Of a stretch of DNA of 64,000 nucleotides, positions 1-8,527 are shown one piece after another. Under the pieces are notes generated by a model that saw only the letters and a list, made by a program, of their open reading frames with translations, was not told where the DNA came from and made no database searches. How positions within the stretch are numbered: the stretch's first letter is position 1; each line of letters begins with the position of its first letter. A program made the translations under genes and the position numbers. Origin of the DNA: Candidatus Gastranaerophilales bacterium (GTDB lineage Bacteria > Cyanobacteriota > Vampirovibrionia > Gastranaerophilales > Gastranaerophilaceae); assembly GCA_944322745.1 (NCBI GenBank), contig CALUPV010000005.1, forward strand, positions 62,001 to 126,000. Direction: 5' to 3'.

Positions 1-126
1 AACTATCATTATAAGTGATAAAATCAAAAGTTTATTCATTGTACCTGCAACGGTCATAGGCTTTTCCGTCAAAGCATATGCTTGTTCATAAACACTTTCA
101 TTAAAAATAGGATTTGTACTTTTCAT
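1..126 (-). CDS. Bax inhibitor-1/YccA-like membrane protein, N-terminal part
   Basis: Only the first 42 codons are in the window; the gene runs off the left edge. The reading begins MKSTNPIFNESVYEQAY, continues with a MTVAGTMNKLL stretch, and then enters a hydrophobic segment. This matches the N-terminal pattern of the bacterial YccA/Bax-inhibitor-1 family (short polar leader with 'SNP', then 'MTV.GT.NK' and the first transmembrane helix), a multi-pass inner-membrane protein of poorly defined role. The ATG at 124-126 is preceded by a strong AGGAGG ribosome site at about 131-136. The gene is divergent from enolase. The family call rests on a short stretch, so it is likely but not certain. Confidence 0.6.
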   Translation of the reverse strand, partial: MKSTNPIFNESVYEQAYALTEKPMTVAGTMNKLLILSLIMIV

Positions 127-153
127 TTTCCCTCCTAAGAAATATACATGTAG

Positions 154-162
154 ATTATACCA
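154..162 (-). promoter_or_regulatory. Extended -10 promoter for the divergent YccA-like gene
   Basis: On the minus strand the sequence reads TGGTATAAT, a perfect TATAAT with the TGn extension. It lies about 28 bases upstream of the start codon at 126. The -35 position is poor, which is usual for extended -10 promoters. Motif call only. Confidence 0.45.
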
Positions 163-206
163 TATTTCATAAGAATATGAGAATATTCATAAAAAGGAGA
201 TAATTT

Positions 207-1454
207 GTGAAATCAAAAATCAAAGATATTAAGTCAAGACAAATATTAGATTCAAGGGGAAATCCTACAATAGAAACAGATGTAATTTTAGAAAGTGGTG
301 TCTTCGGCAGAGCATCAGTTCCGTCAGGCGCTTCTACAGGAAAATTTGAAGCTGTAGAATTAAGAGATAGTGACAAAAACATGTTTGGTGGAAAAAGTGT
401 ATATAAAGCAATCAGCAATATAGAACATTTAATTAGACCAATTTTATTAGGACAAAATGTATTTAATCAAAGAAAAATTGATTTATTAATGTGTGAATGC
501 GATGGGACAGAGTATAAGTCAAATTATGGTGCAAATGCTATTTTAAGTGTGTCATTTGCTGTTGCAAGAGCTGCTGCAAAAGAACTTAAAATACCTTTAT
601 ATAAGTATATGGGTGGAATTTATGGAAATATTCTTCCTATACCAATGATGAATATAATTAACGGTGGCAGGCACGCAAACAATAAACTCGATTTTCAGGA
701 ATTTATGATATATCCTATATGTAGTAATAATATAAAAGAAAGCATCAAAATCTGTGCAGAAACATATTATGAATTAAAAAAAATAATAAATGAAGAAGGC
801 TTTTCTACTTCAGTTGGAGATGAAGGTGGGTTTGCTCCAAATATAAAAACAAATAAAGAAGCTTTAGATTTGATAATTCAAGCAATAAATAATGCAGGAT
901 ATACCACTAATGAGATAAAAATTTCTCTGGATATTGCTGCTTCAGAACTATATAAAGACGGGAAGTACTTTCTAAAAGGAGAAGGATTAGAATTATCAAG
1001 TAATGAAATGATTAATTATATAGATAAACTTTTAGAAGATTATCCTATTATTTCAATTGAAGATGGTTTGGATGAAGAGGATTATGCCGGCTGGAAAAAA
1101 TTAACAGAACAACTGGGTCAAAAATGTCAGCTTGTTGGTGATGATTTATTTGTTACAAACTATAAGAAATTAAAAGATGGAATTAATGACAAAATTGCAA
1201 ATGCAATATTAATTAAGCCAAACCAAACAGGAACATTAACTGAGGCAATAGATACAATTCAGCTCGCAAAGAAGAATAACTATAAAACAATTATCTCACA
1301 TAGGAGCGGAGAAACGGAAGATACATTTATTTCTGATTTTGCAGTAGGTGTAAATGCAGGACAAATAAAAGCGGGTGCAATTGCAAGAAGTGAAAGAACA
1401 GTCAAATATAATCAATTAATTAGAATTGAAGAAGAAATAGAATGTAATAATTAA
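207..1454 (+). CDS. eno: Enolase (phosphopyruvate hydratase)
   Basis: Catalyses 2-phosphoglycerate to phosphoenolpyruvate in glycolysis, in the cytoplasm. The 415 aa length is slightly short for the family (about 430). Hallmarks are present in order: SGASTG loop near residue 40, NGG.HA..... DFQEFM near 150, VGDEGGFAP near 205, SIEDGLDEEDYAGW near 280, GDDLFVTN, the lysine-bearing IKPNQTGTL, and the SHRSGETED and IKAGAIARSER segments near the C terminus. The start is GTG at 207, with AAGGAGA at 194-200 setting the choice. The catalytic lysine segment reads IKPNQTGTL rather than the commoner IKVNQIGTL; this is a normal variant. The -35 box of the downstream SRP RNA promoter begins two bases after the stop codon. 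Confidence 0.96.
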   Translation: MKSKIKDIKSRQILDSRGNPTIETDVILESGVFGRASVPSGASTGKFEAVELRDSDKNMFGGKSVYKAISNIEHLIRPILLGQNVFNQRKIDLLMCECDGTEYKSNYGANAILSVSFAVARAAAKELKIPLYKYMGGIYGNILPIPMMNIINGGRHANNKLDFQEFMIYPICSNNIKESIKICAETYYELKKIINEEGFSTSVGDEGGFAPNIKTNKEALDLIIQAINNAGYTTNEIKISLDIAASELYKDGKYFLKGEGLELSSNEMINYIDKLLEDYPIISIEDGLDEEDYAGWKKLTEQLGQKCQLVGDDLFVTNYKKLKDGINDKIANAILIKPNQTGTLTEAIDTIQLAKKNNYKTIISHRSGETEDTFISDFAVGVNAGQIKAGAIARSERTVKYNQLIRIEEEIECNN

Positions 1455-1455
1455 T

Positions 1456-1484
1456 TTGCGATGTAAATATTTTTATTTTATAAT
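1456..1484 (+). promoter_or_regulatory. Promoter of the SRP RNA
   Basis: TTGCGA at 1456-1461 and a perfect TATAAT at 1479-1484 are separated by 17 bases. They are placed seven bases before the inferred RNA 5' end at 1491. Spacing and position fit a housekeeping sigma-70 promoter, so the RNA need not depend on eno transcription. Confidence 0.7.
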
Positions 1485-1490
1485 TATAAA

Positions 1491-1747
1491 GCCGTGCTCC
1501 ACGGGGACATTGCGGATCTCTCGACCCGAACGCATAGCGGGGTGCAGAGCCTATTGTGAGACTTGTATGAATACGGCAGACTTTATATATATTGTTGATA
1601 GCGCAAGTATTTACGGCATAGTCCATCGAACCGTGTCAGGACGGGAACGTAGCAGCACTAAGGTGTAAACTATGGGTGTATTTATTTTCGAAGTAGGTAT
1701 ATATAAAGAAAACTGTATTTGTATTTGCCGATAGATAGTGGCACGGC
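1491..1747 (+). ncRNA. ffs: Signal recognition particle RNA, long form with Alu domain
   Basis: The RNA scaffold of the signal recognition particle, which binds Ffh and targets membrane proteins co-translationally. The apical helix 8 motif is clear at 1635-1656: GUCAGG, then ACG-GGAA-CGU (GGAA tetraloop at 1644-1647), then AGCAGC. The ends close on each other: GCCGTGC at 1491-1497 pairs with GCACGGC at 1741-1747. The 5' part (GCCGTGCTCCACGGGGA and the following GCGG and AGCGGGG elements) resembles the Alu domain of the Bacillus/Clostridium-type scRNA. The total of about 257 nt therefore fits the long bacterial form rather than the roughly 110 nt 4.5S form. It has its own promoter and a terminator directly after. 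Short reading frames across it are artefacts. Confidence 0.93.
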
Positions 1748-1750
1748 AAA

Positions 1751-1785
1751 AATGAGAGTTCTATTCTGAACTCTCATTTTTGTTA
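1751..1785. terminator. Bidirectional intrinsic terminator between SRP RNA and the TPR gene
   Basis: A perfect 11-bp stem, AATGAGAGTTC (1751-1761) with GAACTCTCATT (1768-1778), and a 6-base loop. It is followed on the plus strand by a T-run (TTTTTGTT), and on the minus strand by TTTTTGCC from the complement. It ends the SRP RNA and also lies immediately after the stop codon of the convergent TPR gene at 1783. Confidence 0.85.
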
Positions 1786-2709
1786 TCTCTTTTCAGCTTC
1801 TTTTATTTCCTCTTCTAAAGTATTTATATCTCCTGAAAAAGTAATCTGTTTTTTTAATGTCATTTTTAAATATTTTACATAATTAATTCGGCTTTTTAAT
1901 TCTTTGTATACTCTAGCCATAAAATAGTATATATCTGCTTCGTCAGGCATATTCTGCATTGCTTGTCTTAATATTTTTTCTGCTGCCGAGTATTTTTTAT
2001 GTTTTGAAAACAATTTTACAATCATTTTTATAGCTTTTAAATCTTGAGGATTAGTCTTAATTGTTTTTTCTAAATATAATATAGCTTGATCATCATTATT
2101 TTGCTCCGAATATATAGATGCTAAATTATAATAAGCCCAACTGTAATCTTGATTCTGAGATATAACGTCTTCATAATATTTTATTGCCAATTCAATGTTA
2201 CCGATTTGTTTATATGCATATGCAAGATAAAATTTTGCAAAAATATCATCACTTTTTAATTCAAGTGCTTTTTTTAAATATATGATTGATTTTTCAAAAT
2301 TTTTTTTTCTTGTATATATTTCGCCTAAATGAAAATAACAATTTTCGTCATTCTTATCAATATCAACAACTTTTAATAAAAGATTTTCTGCTTCATTGTA
2401 TAATTCGGTTTTTATATATACATTTGCAAGATTATACATAATATCAGTATCATTTGGTGCAATCGATAGCGCTTTTTCATAAGAAATAATTGCGTCATCA
2501 TTCTTACCGAGTTTTTCTAATATTATGCCAATATTATAGTAAACATGAGGATTGTTAGGAGAAACTTTCTTTAGATATATGAAATTTTTTAGTGCTTCTT
2601 GATTTTCTCCAATATCGGATAATGCTATAGCATATTCTTCAATTAATTTAACATCGTTTGGATTCTGTTTTAGCTTATCTTTTATTTCATTTATTGAATC
2701 ACTTGACAT
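1783..2709 (-). CDS. Tetratricopeptide-repeat protein
   Basis: A 308 aa protein built almost entirely of TPR units. Repeating 34-residue blocks carry the usual A/Y/L/G/A/P spacing (for example NPHVYYNIGIILEKLGKNDD, then SYEKALSIAPND). I count about seven units between residues 20 and 285. There is no signal peptide or membrane segment, so it is probably a cytoplasmic scaffold or adaptor; the partner is unknown. It is the last gene of a minus-strand operon, 10 bases after nnrD, and ends at the bidirectional terminator. Confidence 0.85.
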   Translation of the reverse strand: MSSDSINEIKDKLKQNPNDVKLIEEYAIALSDIGENQEALKNFIYLKKVSPNNPHVYYNIGIILEKLGKNDDAIISYEKALSIAPNDTDIMYNLANVYIKTELYNEAENLLLKVVDIDKNDENCYFHLGEIYTRKKNFEKSIIYLKKALELKSDDIFAKFYLAYAYKQIGNIELAIKYYEDVISQNQDYSWAYYNLASIYSEQNNDDQAILYLEKTIKTNPQDLKAIKMIVKLFSKHKKYSAAEKILRQAMQNMPDEADIYYFMARVYKELKSRINYVKYLKMTLKKQITFSGDINTLEEEIKEAEKR

Positions 2710-2719
2710 AGAAAAGAAC

Positions 2720-3589
2720 CTATTCTTCTGATAATATCATTTTCAGTGCAAATGGCAAATAGTCGATTATGTCGGTTGCTAAAACAGCGTATTTAGTCAA
2801 ATCTGCTGCAGCAATATCTCCTGCTAGTCCGTGTAAATATGTACCAATTATTGCAGCATCTAATGGTGCTAATTTTTGAGCAAGCAAACCTGCAATAATG
2901 CCTGTTAGCACATCTCCGGTACCTGCTTTTGCAAGAGCGGAAGAACCGGATTGATTTATGAATATTTTTTCTCCGTTTGTTACAATGCTGTGATGCCCTT
3001 TTAATACAGTGATACATTCGTATGTTTGTGATGTTATACGTGCGTATTTTTCTCTATTCTCAAGAATTTCTTCAACAGAAACATTCAATAATCTCGAAAG
3101 CTCTCTTGGATGTGGAGTTATAACTGTGTTTTTTAAAGAAATTTCCCCTTTATGGTTTGAAAGAACATTAATTCCGTCCGCATCAATTACAACTTTCTGA
3201 GTTTTATTTATATTATTTAGAAGATAACATACAAATTTCTTTATATCATCACTTACTGATATGCCGCATCCTATTGAAAGAACATTATAGGAATATAAAT
3301 TTTCAATAGAATTTTCAGCGGAAATAAGTCCGTTTTGATCTGTTTTTAAATGTAAATATGTGATTTCAGGTGCCATAGGCGCAATTATGGGAACAATTTC
3401 TGACGGGCATGCAAGTGATACATATCCTGCTCCAACTTTTAAAGCAGAGATAGAAGATAGAAAAGCAGCTCCTATAAAAGATTTTGACCCTGCTACATTT
3501 AATACTTTTCCGAAAGTTCCCTTGTTTGAGTCCTCCGGTCTTTTGGGAAGTTTTCCATAAACTAATTTATTATCAATCAATTTAACCAT
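2720..3589 (-). CDS. nnrD: ADP-dependent NAD(P)H-hydrate dehydratase
   Basis: Repairs hydrated NADH and NADPH (S-epimers) using ADP or ATP. It belongs to the ribokinase-like fold family of the YjeF C-terminal domain. Evidence includes the N-terminal GTFGKVLNVAGS block, ALKVGAGYVSLACP near residue 50, the phosphate/substrate loop TPHPRELSRLL near 158, and the anion-hole signature AKAGTGDVLTGIIAGLL near 218 with its catalytic aspartate. At 289 aa it is a stand-alone dehydratase; no epimerase (NnrE) domain is fused and none is seen nearby. It overlaps trmL upstream by 8 bases, so the two are probably translationally coupled. Confidence 0.9.
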   Translation of the reverse strand: MVKLIDNKLVYGKLPKRPEDSNKGTFGKVLNVAGSKSFIGAAFLSSISALKVGAGYVSLACPSEIVPIIAPMAPEITYLHLKTDQNGLISAENSIENLYSYNVLSIGCGISVSDDIKKFVCYLLNNINKTQKVVIDADGINVLSNHKGEISLKNTVITPHPRELSRLLNVSVEEILENREKYARITSQTYECITVLKGHHSIVTNGEKIFINQSGSSALAKAGTGDVLTGIIAGLLAQKLAPLDAAIIGTYLHGLAGDIAAADLTKYAVLATDIIDYLPFALKMILSEE

Positions 3590-4040
3590 TTTGTCTTATT
3601 GCCTCATATAAAACAATCGCTACTGAATTTGCAAGATTTAAACTTCTTTGTCCTTCAATCATTGGAATTGTAATTGAATCATCTTTATTTTCATTAAGAA
3701 TTGACTCCGGTATCCCTCTTGTTTCAGGACCAAAAACAAAAAAATCTTCAGGGTTAAAATATTTTTTTGTATATAAATTTTTAGATTTTGTTGTAAGATA
3801 ATAAAACTTTGCATTAAGGAATTTCGCTTTTAAATCAGCAAGACAATCATATTTGTATATTTTTACGCTATCCCAATAATCTAATCCTGCTCTTTTTAGA
3901 TGCTTTTCTGTCAAAGAAAAACCTAATTTCCCAACTAAAAACAAATTTGAACCCGTACAAGCACAAAGTCTTGCAATATTTCCTGTGTTTTGTGGTATTT
4001 CGGGTTCTATTAATACAATATTGAATTTACTCTTTATCAT
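3582..4040 (-). CDS. trmL: tRNA (cytidine/uridine-34-2'-O)-methyltransferase
   Basis: A SpoU/TrmD-fold (SPOUT) methyltransferase of 152 aa, the length of TrmL/YibK, which methylates the wobble nucleotide of tRNA-Leu. Motif 1 is EPEIPQNTGNIAR near residue 12, motif 2 is FGPETRGIP near 100, and motif 3 is IPMIEGQRSLNLANSVA near 125; the knot-forming end is intact. It overlaps the phosphatidyltransferase gene upstream by 14 bases and nnrD downstream by 8. Substrate specificity is inferred from the family. Confidence 0.9.
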   Translation of the reverse strand: MIKSKFNIVLIEPEIPQNTGNIARLCACTGSNLFLVGKLGFSLTEKHLKRAGLDYWDSVKIYKYDCLADLKAKFLNAKFYYLTTKSKNLYTKKYFNPEDFFVFGPETRGIPESILNENKDDSITIPMIEGQRSLNLANSVAIVLYEAIRQNG

Positions 4041-4668
4041 TATTAATAAATCTTTTACTTTCTATTAAGACAGGTACACCTCTTATAATACACATTGCAA
4101 CAGTTATATAAACAAGAATATCTGCGATTTTAATTAAACAAGGCTGAATATTACTATAAAATAAGAATGAATTAACTGTCATTCCGTCAAAATACTCCAT
4201 ATTAGGAATGTTTGCAATAATTAGCATTATAAATACAAGCGTTTTTGCAAAACCATAAACAGCACGGGAAAATCTTGATGCGGTTAAGAAGTGAAAAAAT
4301 TTGTTCTGCATCATTGTAGAAGAACCAAAAGCCGTATATCCTTGAGCTAAAGCAATGCTTCTAAGACCGTCAGTAAGAATACCTCTTGCAACTACAACCA
4401 TTGGTACCCAAACCCCAACCCAGCCAATTACGGCAAAGGCAATCCAATAAAGATTTTCAACAACTCTGTCGCCTAAAATATCAAAAACAGAACCAAACTT
4501 TGATTGTTCATTTAAAGCACGAGCAACAACTCCATCCAGCCCATCAAGTATAATTACAAACAATGTTAAAAAAACTGAAGTGATAGCGAAATCAGGTCTG
4601 CCTGAGAATAAAAGTTCGATAGCAAAAACTGCAAGTATCATTCTTAAAATTGTTAATAAATTTGCCAT
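4027..4668 (-). CDS. CDP-alcohol phosphatidyltransferase family membrane protein
   Basis: An inner-membrane enzyme of 213 aa that should transfer a phosphatidyl or similar group from a CDP-activated donor to an alcohol; PgsA (phosphatidylglycerophosphate synthase) is the nearest common role. The family signature D-x2-DG-x2-AR-x8-G-x3-D-x3-D is complete at residues 42-67 (DGLDGVVAR, then GSVFDILGD). About five or six hydrophobic helices follow. The C-terminal half is not close to classical PgsA by eye, so the acceptor alcohol (glycerol-3-phosphate, inositol phosphate or other) is open. Confidence 0.78.
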   Translation of the reverse strand: MANLLTILRMILAVFAIELLFSGRPDFAITSVFLTLFVIILDGLDGVVARALNEQSKFGSVFDILGDRVVENLYWIAFAVIGWVGVWVPMVVVARGILTDGLRSIALAQGYTAFGSSTMMQNKFFHFLTASRFSRAVYGFAKTLVFIMLIIANIPNMEYFDGMTVNSFLFYSNIQPCLIKIADILVYITVAMCIIRGVPVLIESKRFINNDKE

Positions 4669-4688
4669 TATAATGTCCCCAATAATAT

Positions 4689-5693
4689 TTATTTTTTACT
4701 TCTTGAAAGAGCAAAATTAACTGAATCTAATGCCTTAACTTTCTCACCCAGCATAATTTTTTCAGCTTCTTCCAAAACTTTTACTACATTAAATCCGTTA
4801 TGTCCGTCACTTCTTGCTTGTTTCCCTTGTTCGATACAAGTTAGAAAATGTTGGCATTCTAATTTTAAAGGTTCAATTTCTATATAATCCAGTACTTCAT
4901 TTTTAGAAACTTTTGGTGAAGAACTTTCAAAAATTTGAAGCTTATTCTCAGCAACGGTATCATCAAAAATAGCTGTAGCTTTTGTTCCTCTTACAAGTAA
5001 ATTAACTCTTTTTTGAGGGTGTATCCAACTGTCGGATAAATGTGCTATAATTCCGCCCTCATATTCAATCGTTACGTGTGTTACATCCATAATGTCATTA
5101 TTATCTGAAGAGGCTCCGACAGCGCTTATGACTCTAACAGGTTCTTTCCCTAATATATAACTGGTCATAGAAACATCATGCGGTGCTAAATCCCACATTA
5201 CACTTCTGTCATTTTTAAAATGATTAATATTCAATCTGTCACTTTGTACATATCTGATTTCACCAAGAACACCTTCTTTAATTAGCATTTTTAATCTGTT
5301 AACTGCAGGATGGTACATTAATAAGTGTCCGACCATAAGAACCATATTGTTTTTATCTGCCAAATCAGTTAATGCTTTTGCTTCTGCAGAAACGGTTGAA
5401 ATTGGTTTTTCTACATAAACATGTTTACCTGATTCTATTGCTTTTTTTACTATTTTATAATGTGTGTGGCTTGGTGTAACAACAGCTACTGCCTCTATAT
5501 CAGGATTATTAAATACTTCATTAGAGTCTGCAATTATGTTTACGTCCGGATATTGATTCTTTAAATTTTTTCTGTTTTCTTCATCTAAATCACATACAGT
5601 GTGAAGTGCATTAAGGTTATAAAAGTTTCTTACAACATTCTTCCCCCAAATACCGCAACCTATAACAGCCACATTATGTATTTTCATTTTCAT
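4689..5693 (-). CDS. Gfo/Idh/MocA-family NAD(P)-dependent sugar oxidoreductase
   Basis: 334 aa with an N-terminal Rossmann nucleotide-binding fold (VAVIGCGIWGKNVVRNF, residues 7-23), the VTPSHTHY segment near 75, and the EKPIS motif near 95 whose lysine is the usual catalytic or binding residue. A C-terminal mixed alpha/beta substrate domain follows, including WDLAPHDVS near 165. The profile resembles WlbA/WbpB-type UDP-sugar 3-dehydrogenases used for surface sugars. It is the first gene of the operon with the phosphatidyltransferase, trmL, nnrD and TPR genes. A sugar-nucleotide role is inference. Confidence 0.82.
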   Translation of the reverse strand: MKMKIHNVAVIGCGIWGKNVVRNFYNLNALHTVCDLDEENRKNLKNQYPDVNIIADSNEVFNNPDIEAVAVVTPSHTHYKIVKKAIESGKHVYVEKPISTVSAEAKALTDLADKNNMVLMVGHLLMYHPAVNRLKMLIKEGVLGEIRYVQSDRLNINHFKNDRSVMWDLAPHDVSMTSYILGKEPVRVISAVGASSDNNDIMDVTHVTIEYEGGIIAHLSDSWIHPQKRVNLLVRGTKATAIFDDTVAENKLQIFESSSPKVSKNEVLDYIEIEPLKLECQHFLTCIEQGKQARSDGHNGFNVVKVLEEAEKIMLGEKVKALDSVNFALSRSKK

Positions 5694-5792
5694 ACTCCGG
5701 AATATACTATCTATAACATGTAAATATACTAATATATATAATTTTAAAAAATAAGCAAAAAAAGGTCAAATTAAATATTTATTAAGATTGCA

Positions 5793-7343
5793 TTATTTCT
5801 GAATTTTAATTCTTTCATCTGTATGTACATCGAAAGGTCTAGATAGTGATTTAATGTATTCAATAGTCACTTTATCTTTGTCAAAAGGATAACGTTCTAT
5901 AATTTCATCATCATCGCGTTTTAACATTTCAAGGTCGTCACCTCCACCTACTAAAAACTCATCATAAATAGCAGTGTAAACCTTGTCTTCATCAGGATTA
6001 TTAATGTCAATTTGTTTTTTATTACCTTGTTTATCAATATAGTATAAAGAAGTTAAATCACCTTGAGAATTTAATGTATAAGTAAGTCCTGAAACTTGCA
6101 TAATGCCTGGCTTAGAATTTTTTGCAGATAGAGACTTTCCACATTGTTTTATTGCTTCAACTAAATCTTTCTCATTTAGTTTAACTTTAAATAATTTATT
6201 GTTGAACGGAAAAATACTTGTAATGTCTCTTTCTGTTACAATGCCGTGGTCAACACTTCCTCTAAAATTAGCTGAGTTAATTAGAACGATATCGGCATCA
6301 AGATTTTTTCTTAATGCATCGGCAACAAAGTCTGCCCAAGGATTTTCTTCCAGTAAATTATTTTTGGGAATTGGGTCAACGTGATTTAATACACCTATTT
6401 CTGGAGATTTTCCTAAAATAGAATCAACAATTTTGGTCATAACCATGTTTGGATTATGTAAGTTTGTATCCATTACATTATTTTGTACGTATGTAACTTG
6501 TCCTTTGTCATCAAATTCCAGGTTTAAAATTCCGTAATGATTCCCGTCTCTTCCGGCTTGTGTTATAATGACAGGTTCTCCTGTTGGAGAATATACAAGA
6601 TTTTCACCATCTGTAACACCTTCAATCAGATCGTGAGAATGTCCTCCTATAATTACATCAATACCGTTTACACGCTGAGCAATTTCTTGTTCTACTGAAT
6701 ATCCTTCATGTGACAATAATATTATTTTATTTATCCCTTGTTGTTTTAATTTATTAACTTCTTCTTGGAGTTCAATAATCGTTTGTTCTTTGTCATCTGT
6801 TGTAATACCTTCGAGAATTTCTTTTTTCTTTATTCTTGAAGCTAAATCTGAAGGCTGAACACCAATTAGACCATATTTTTCACCACTTGTGCCGTAAATT
6901 ACAGTGGAGCGTAAAACATTTTTAGCTAATGGAGTGTTATTATTTGGAAAATTTAAGTTCATACCAAGTGTTTTGACATTTGAATTTTTTAGTAAATTTC
7001 CGCAAATTGATGCTGTTATGTCAAATTCGTGATTACCTAAAGCATGGGCATGTATACCTGCTGTATCTAAAAACCTTGCTGCAGCAAGGTTCCTTTTTTC
7101 ATCTGTACCTATAAAAGTATCTCCTGCGCAGACTTTTAGAATATCTGAACCATTATTTGCTGCATTTAGACCTGCGTGATGAGAGGCAGAAACGAGTCTT
7201 TGCATTTTTGGTACTTGACCATGAATATCATTAATATAAAAAATAGATGTTTTTGTTTTTTTCTCACCAATATTTGAATTATACCTGTCTGCAGGATATT
7301 GGTATATACCTTGTTTTGAAAGTTGTTGGGCTAGAATATTCAT
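5793..7343 (-). CDS. UshA-like 5'-nucleotidase / metallophosphatase without a signal peptide
   Basis: 516 aa with the two domains of the UshA/5'-nucleotidase family. The N-terminal calcineurin-like metallophosphatase carries INDIHGQ near residue 38, AGDTFIG near 73, GNHEFD near 103, LLSHEGY near 208 and GGHSHD near 233 as metal ligands. The C-terminal nucleotide-binding domain contains NSANFRGSVDHG near 355 and FPFNNKL. Members are normally exported, but this sequence starts MNILAQQLSKQGIYQY with no hydrophobic leader. It is flanked by non-coding gaps of 99 bases (5694-5792, downstream) and 82 bases (7344-7425, upstream), so it is probably its own unit. Nucleotide substrate is unproven. Confidence 0.83.
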   Translation of the reverse strand: MNILAQQLSKQGIYQYPADRYNSNIGEKKTKTSIFYINDIHGQVPKMQRLVSASHHAGLNAANNGSDILKVCAGDTFIGTDEKRNLAAARFLDTAGIHAHALGNHEFDITASICGNLLKNSNVKTLGMNLNFPNNNTPLAKNVLRSTVIYGTSGEKYGLIGVQPSDLASRIKKKEILEGITTDDKEQTIIELQEEVNKLKQQGINKIILLSHEGYSVEQEIAQRVNGIDVIIGGHSHDLIEGVTDGENLVYSPTGEPVIITQAGRDGNHYGILNLEFDDKGQVTYVQNNVMDTNLHNPNMVMTKIVDSILGKSPEIGVLNHVDPIPKNNLLEENPWADFVADALRKNLDADIVLINSANFRGSVDHGIVTERDITSIFPFNNKLFKVKLNEKDLVEAIKQCGKSLSAKNSKPGIMQVSGLTYTLNSQGDLTSLYYIDKQGNKKQIDINNPDEDKVYTAIYDEFLVGGGDDLEMLKRDDDEIIERYPFDKDKVTIEYIKSLSRPFDVHTDERIKIQK

Positions 7344-7425
7344 AAATAAACCATTTATCTATACAATTAGAACAAAAACTATAAAAGAAATTTTTGCGTT
7401 GATTTCAAATAAAATTTATTTTTAT

Positions 7426-8388
7426 TTACAAATCAAAAGAAAAATGATCAAAGCTATTTTCTTTAAATGTATCATAAGTTATTTTTTCAATACTTTTGTC
7501 ATCCTTAATTATTACAGCTGGCTTGTTATCTTTATTTTGTACTCTGCCAATTAAAGTAAATAGATTCTTATCCAATTTTAGAAATGTTTGTTCCGGAACA
7601 CAAATTAAAAGTTCGTAGTCTTCCCCACCCCATTTTACAAATTTTTTATAATCTATATTGTTTTGACTGCAAAAATTTTTCAATTCATCACTTACGGGTA
7701 CCATATTTAAATCGACTTTAACGCTATGCATACTTGCTAAAGAAATTTTATAAAGAGCATCAATAAGTCCATCGGAGCAGTCCATTACAGCAATATCACT
7801 ATCAATCAATGTAGCCAATTTTAATGCTTCATTTACCTTTGGAGTAGGATTTAGGTGTGAATTTATAAGCTTATTATCAGCTTGTAAAAAATTTGAAAGG
7901 GCATATAAACCTGCAGAACTTGAACCAAATTGCCCTGTTACAAGAATATAGTCATTTTTCTTTGCATTCGAGCGAGATGATAAATATAAAGAAGTTTTTT
8001 TACCAATTGCTGATATAGAAATAACAATTTTTTCGCTTCCTGTAATGTCACCACCGACAACTTTAACTCCAAACTCTCTGCAGACATCATTAATTCCTTT
8101 ATATAGTTCTGCTACAAAAGAATCTTTTGTATTTTTAGGTATTGATAATGAAACTAAAATGTATTTTGGAATAGATAATGCTGCCGCTAAATCACTCAAA
8201 TTGACACTTACTGCTTTTCTTCCTAATAAATATGGTGTAGTAGTATATAAAGAAAAATGTATATTTTCTACAAGTGTATCTTGTGTAACAAAAATATCAA
8301 AATCATCTAAAAAAGCACAATCATCACCTAAAAAAGATGATGAATCCAATGTTTTTTCTATTATTTTTAAAAATTCTAATTCCTTCAT
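7426..8388 (-). CDS. thiL: Thiamine-monophosphate kinase
   Basis: Phosphorylates thiamine monophosphate to the cofactor thiamine diphosphate. 320 aa of the PurM/ThiL fold: GDDCAFL near residue 21, TQDTLVENIHF near 37 (metal-binding Asp), AVSVNLSDLAA near 59, GGDITGS near 115, and SDGL near 205 with the C-terminal GGEDYELL near 255. It is transcribed divergently from pgi. The product would serve the ThDP-dependent transketolase (10.7-12.5 kb) and the MenD-like enzyme (21.3-23.0 kb) in this window. No TPP riboswitch is visible in the 139-base intergenic region. Confidence 0.92.
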   Translation of the reverse strand: MKELEFLKIIEKTLDSSSFLGDDCAFLDDFDIFVTQDTLVENIHFSLYTTTPYLLGRKAVSVNLSDLAAALSIPKYILVSLSIPKNTKDSFVAELYKGINDVCREFGVKVVGGDITGSEKIVISISAIGKKTSLYLSSRSNAKKNDYILVTGQFGSSSAGLYALSNFLQADNKLINSHLNPTPKVNEALKLATLIDSDIAVMDCSDGLIDALYKISLASMHSVKVDLNMVPVSDELKNFCSQNNIDYKKFVKWGGEDYELLICVPEQTFLKLDKNLFTLIGRVQNKDNKPAVIIKDDKSIEKITYDTFKENSFDHFSFDL

Positions 8389-8527
8389 ATTTGAATTGTA
8401 ACATTAAAAGTAAAAAATATGTAACATATAACTTCAAAATATCTTTAAAATATCTTGTAAGCATGTACAATAATATTTGGTTCTTTATAGTGCACGACCC
8501 GAACGTAATAAAATTAAGCGAGGTAAA

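Noticed and set aside
1456-1668. Short open frames on both strands over 1420-1668
   Set aside because: They lie across the SRP RNA and its promoter; the RNA motif and closing stem explain the sequence.
8389-8527. TPP riboswitch ahead of thiL
   Set aside because: No THI-box core (CTGAGA with ACCTGA) is present in the region on either strand.
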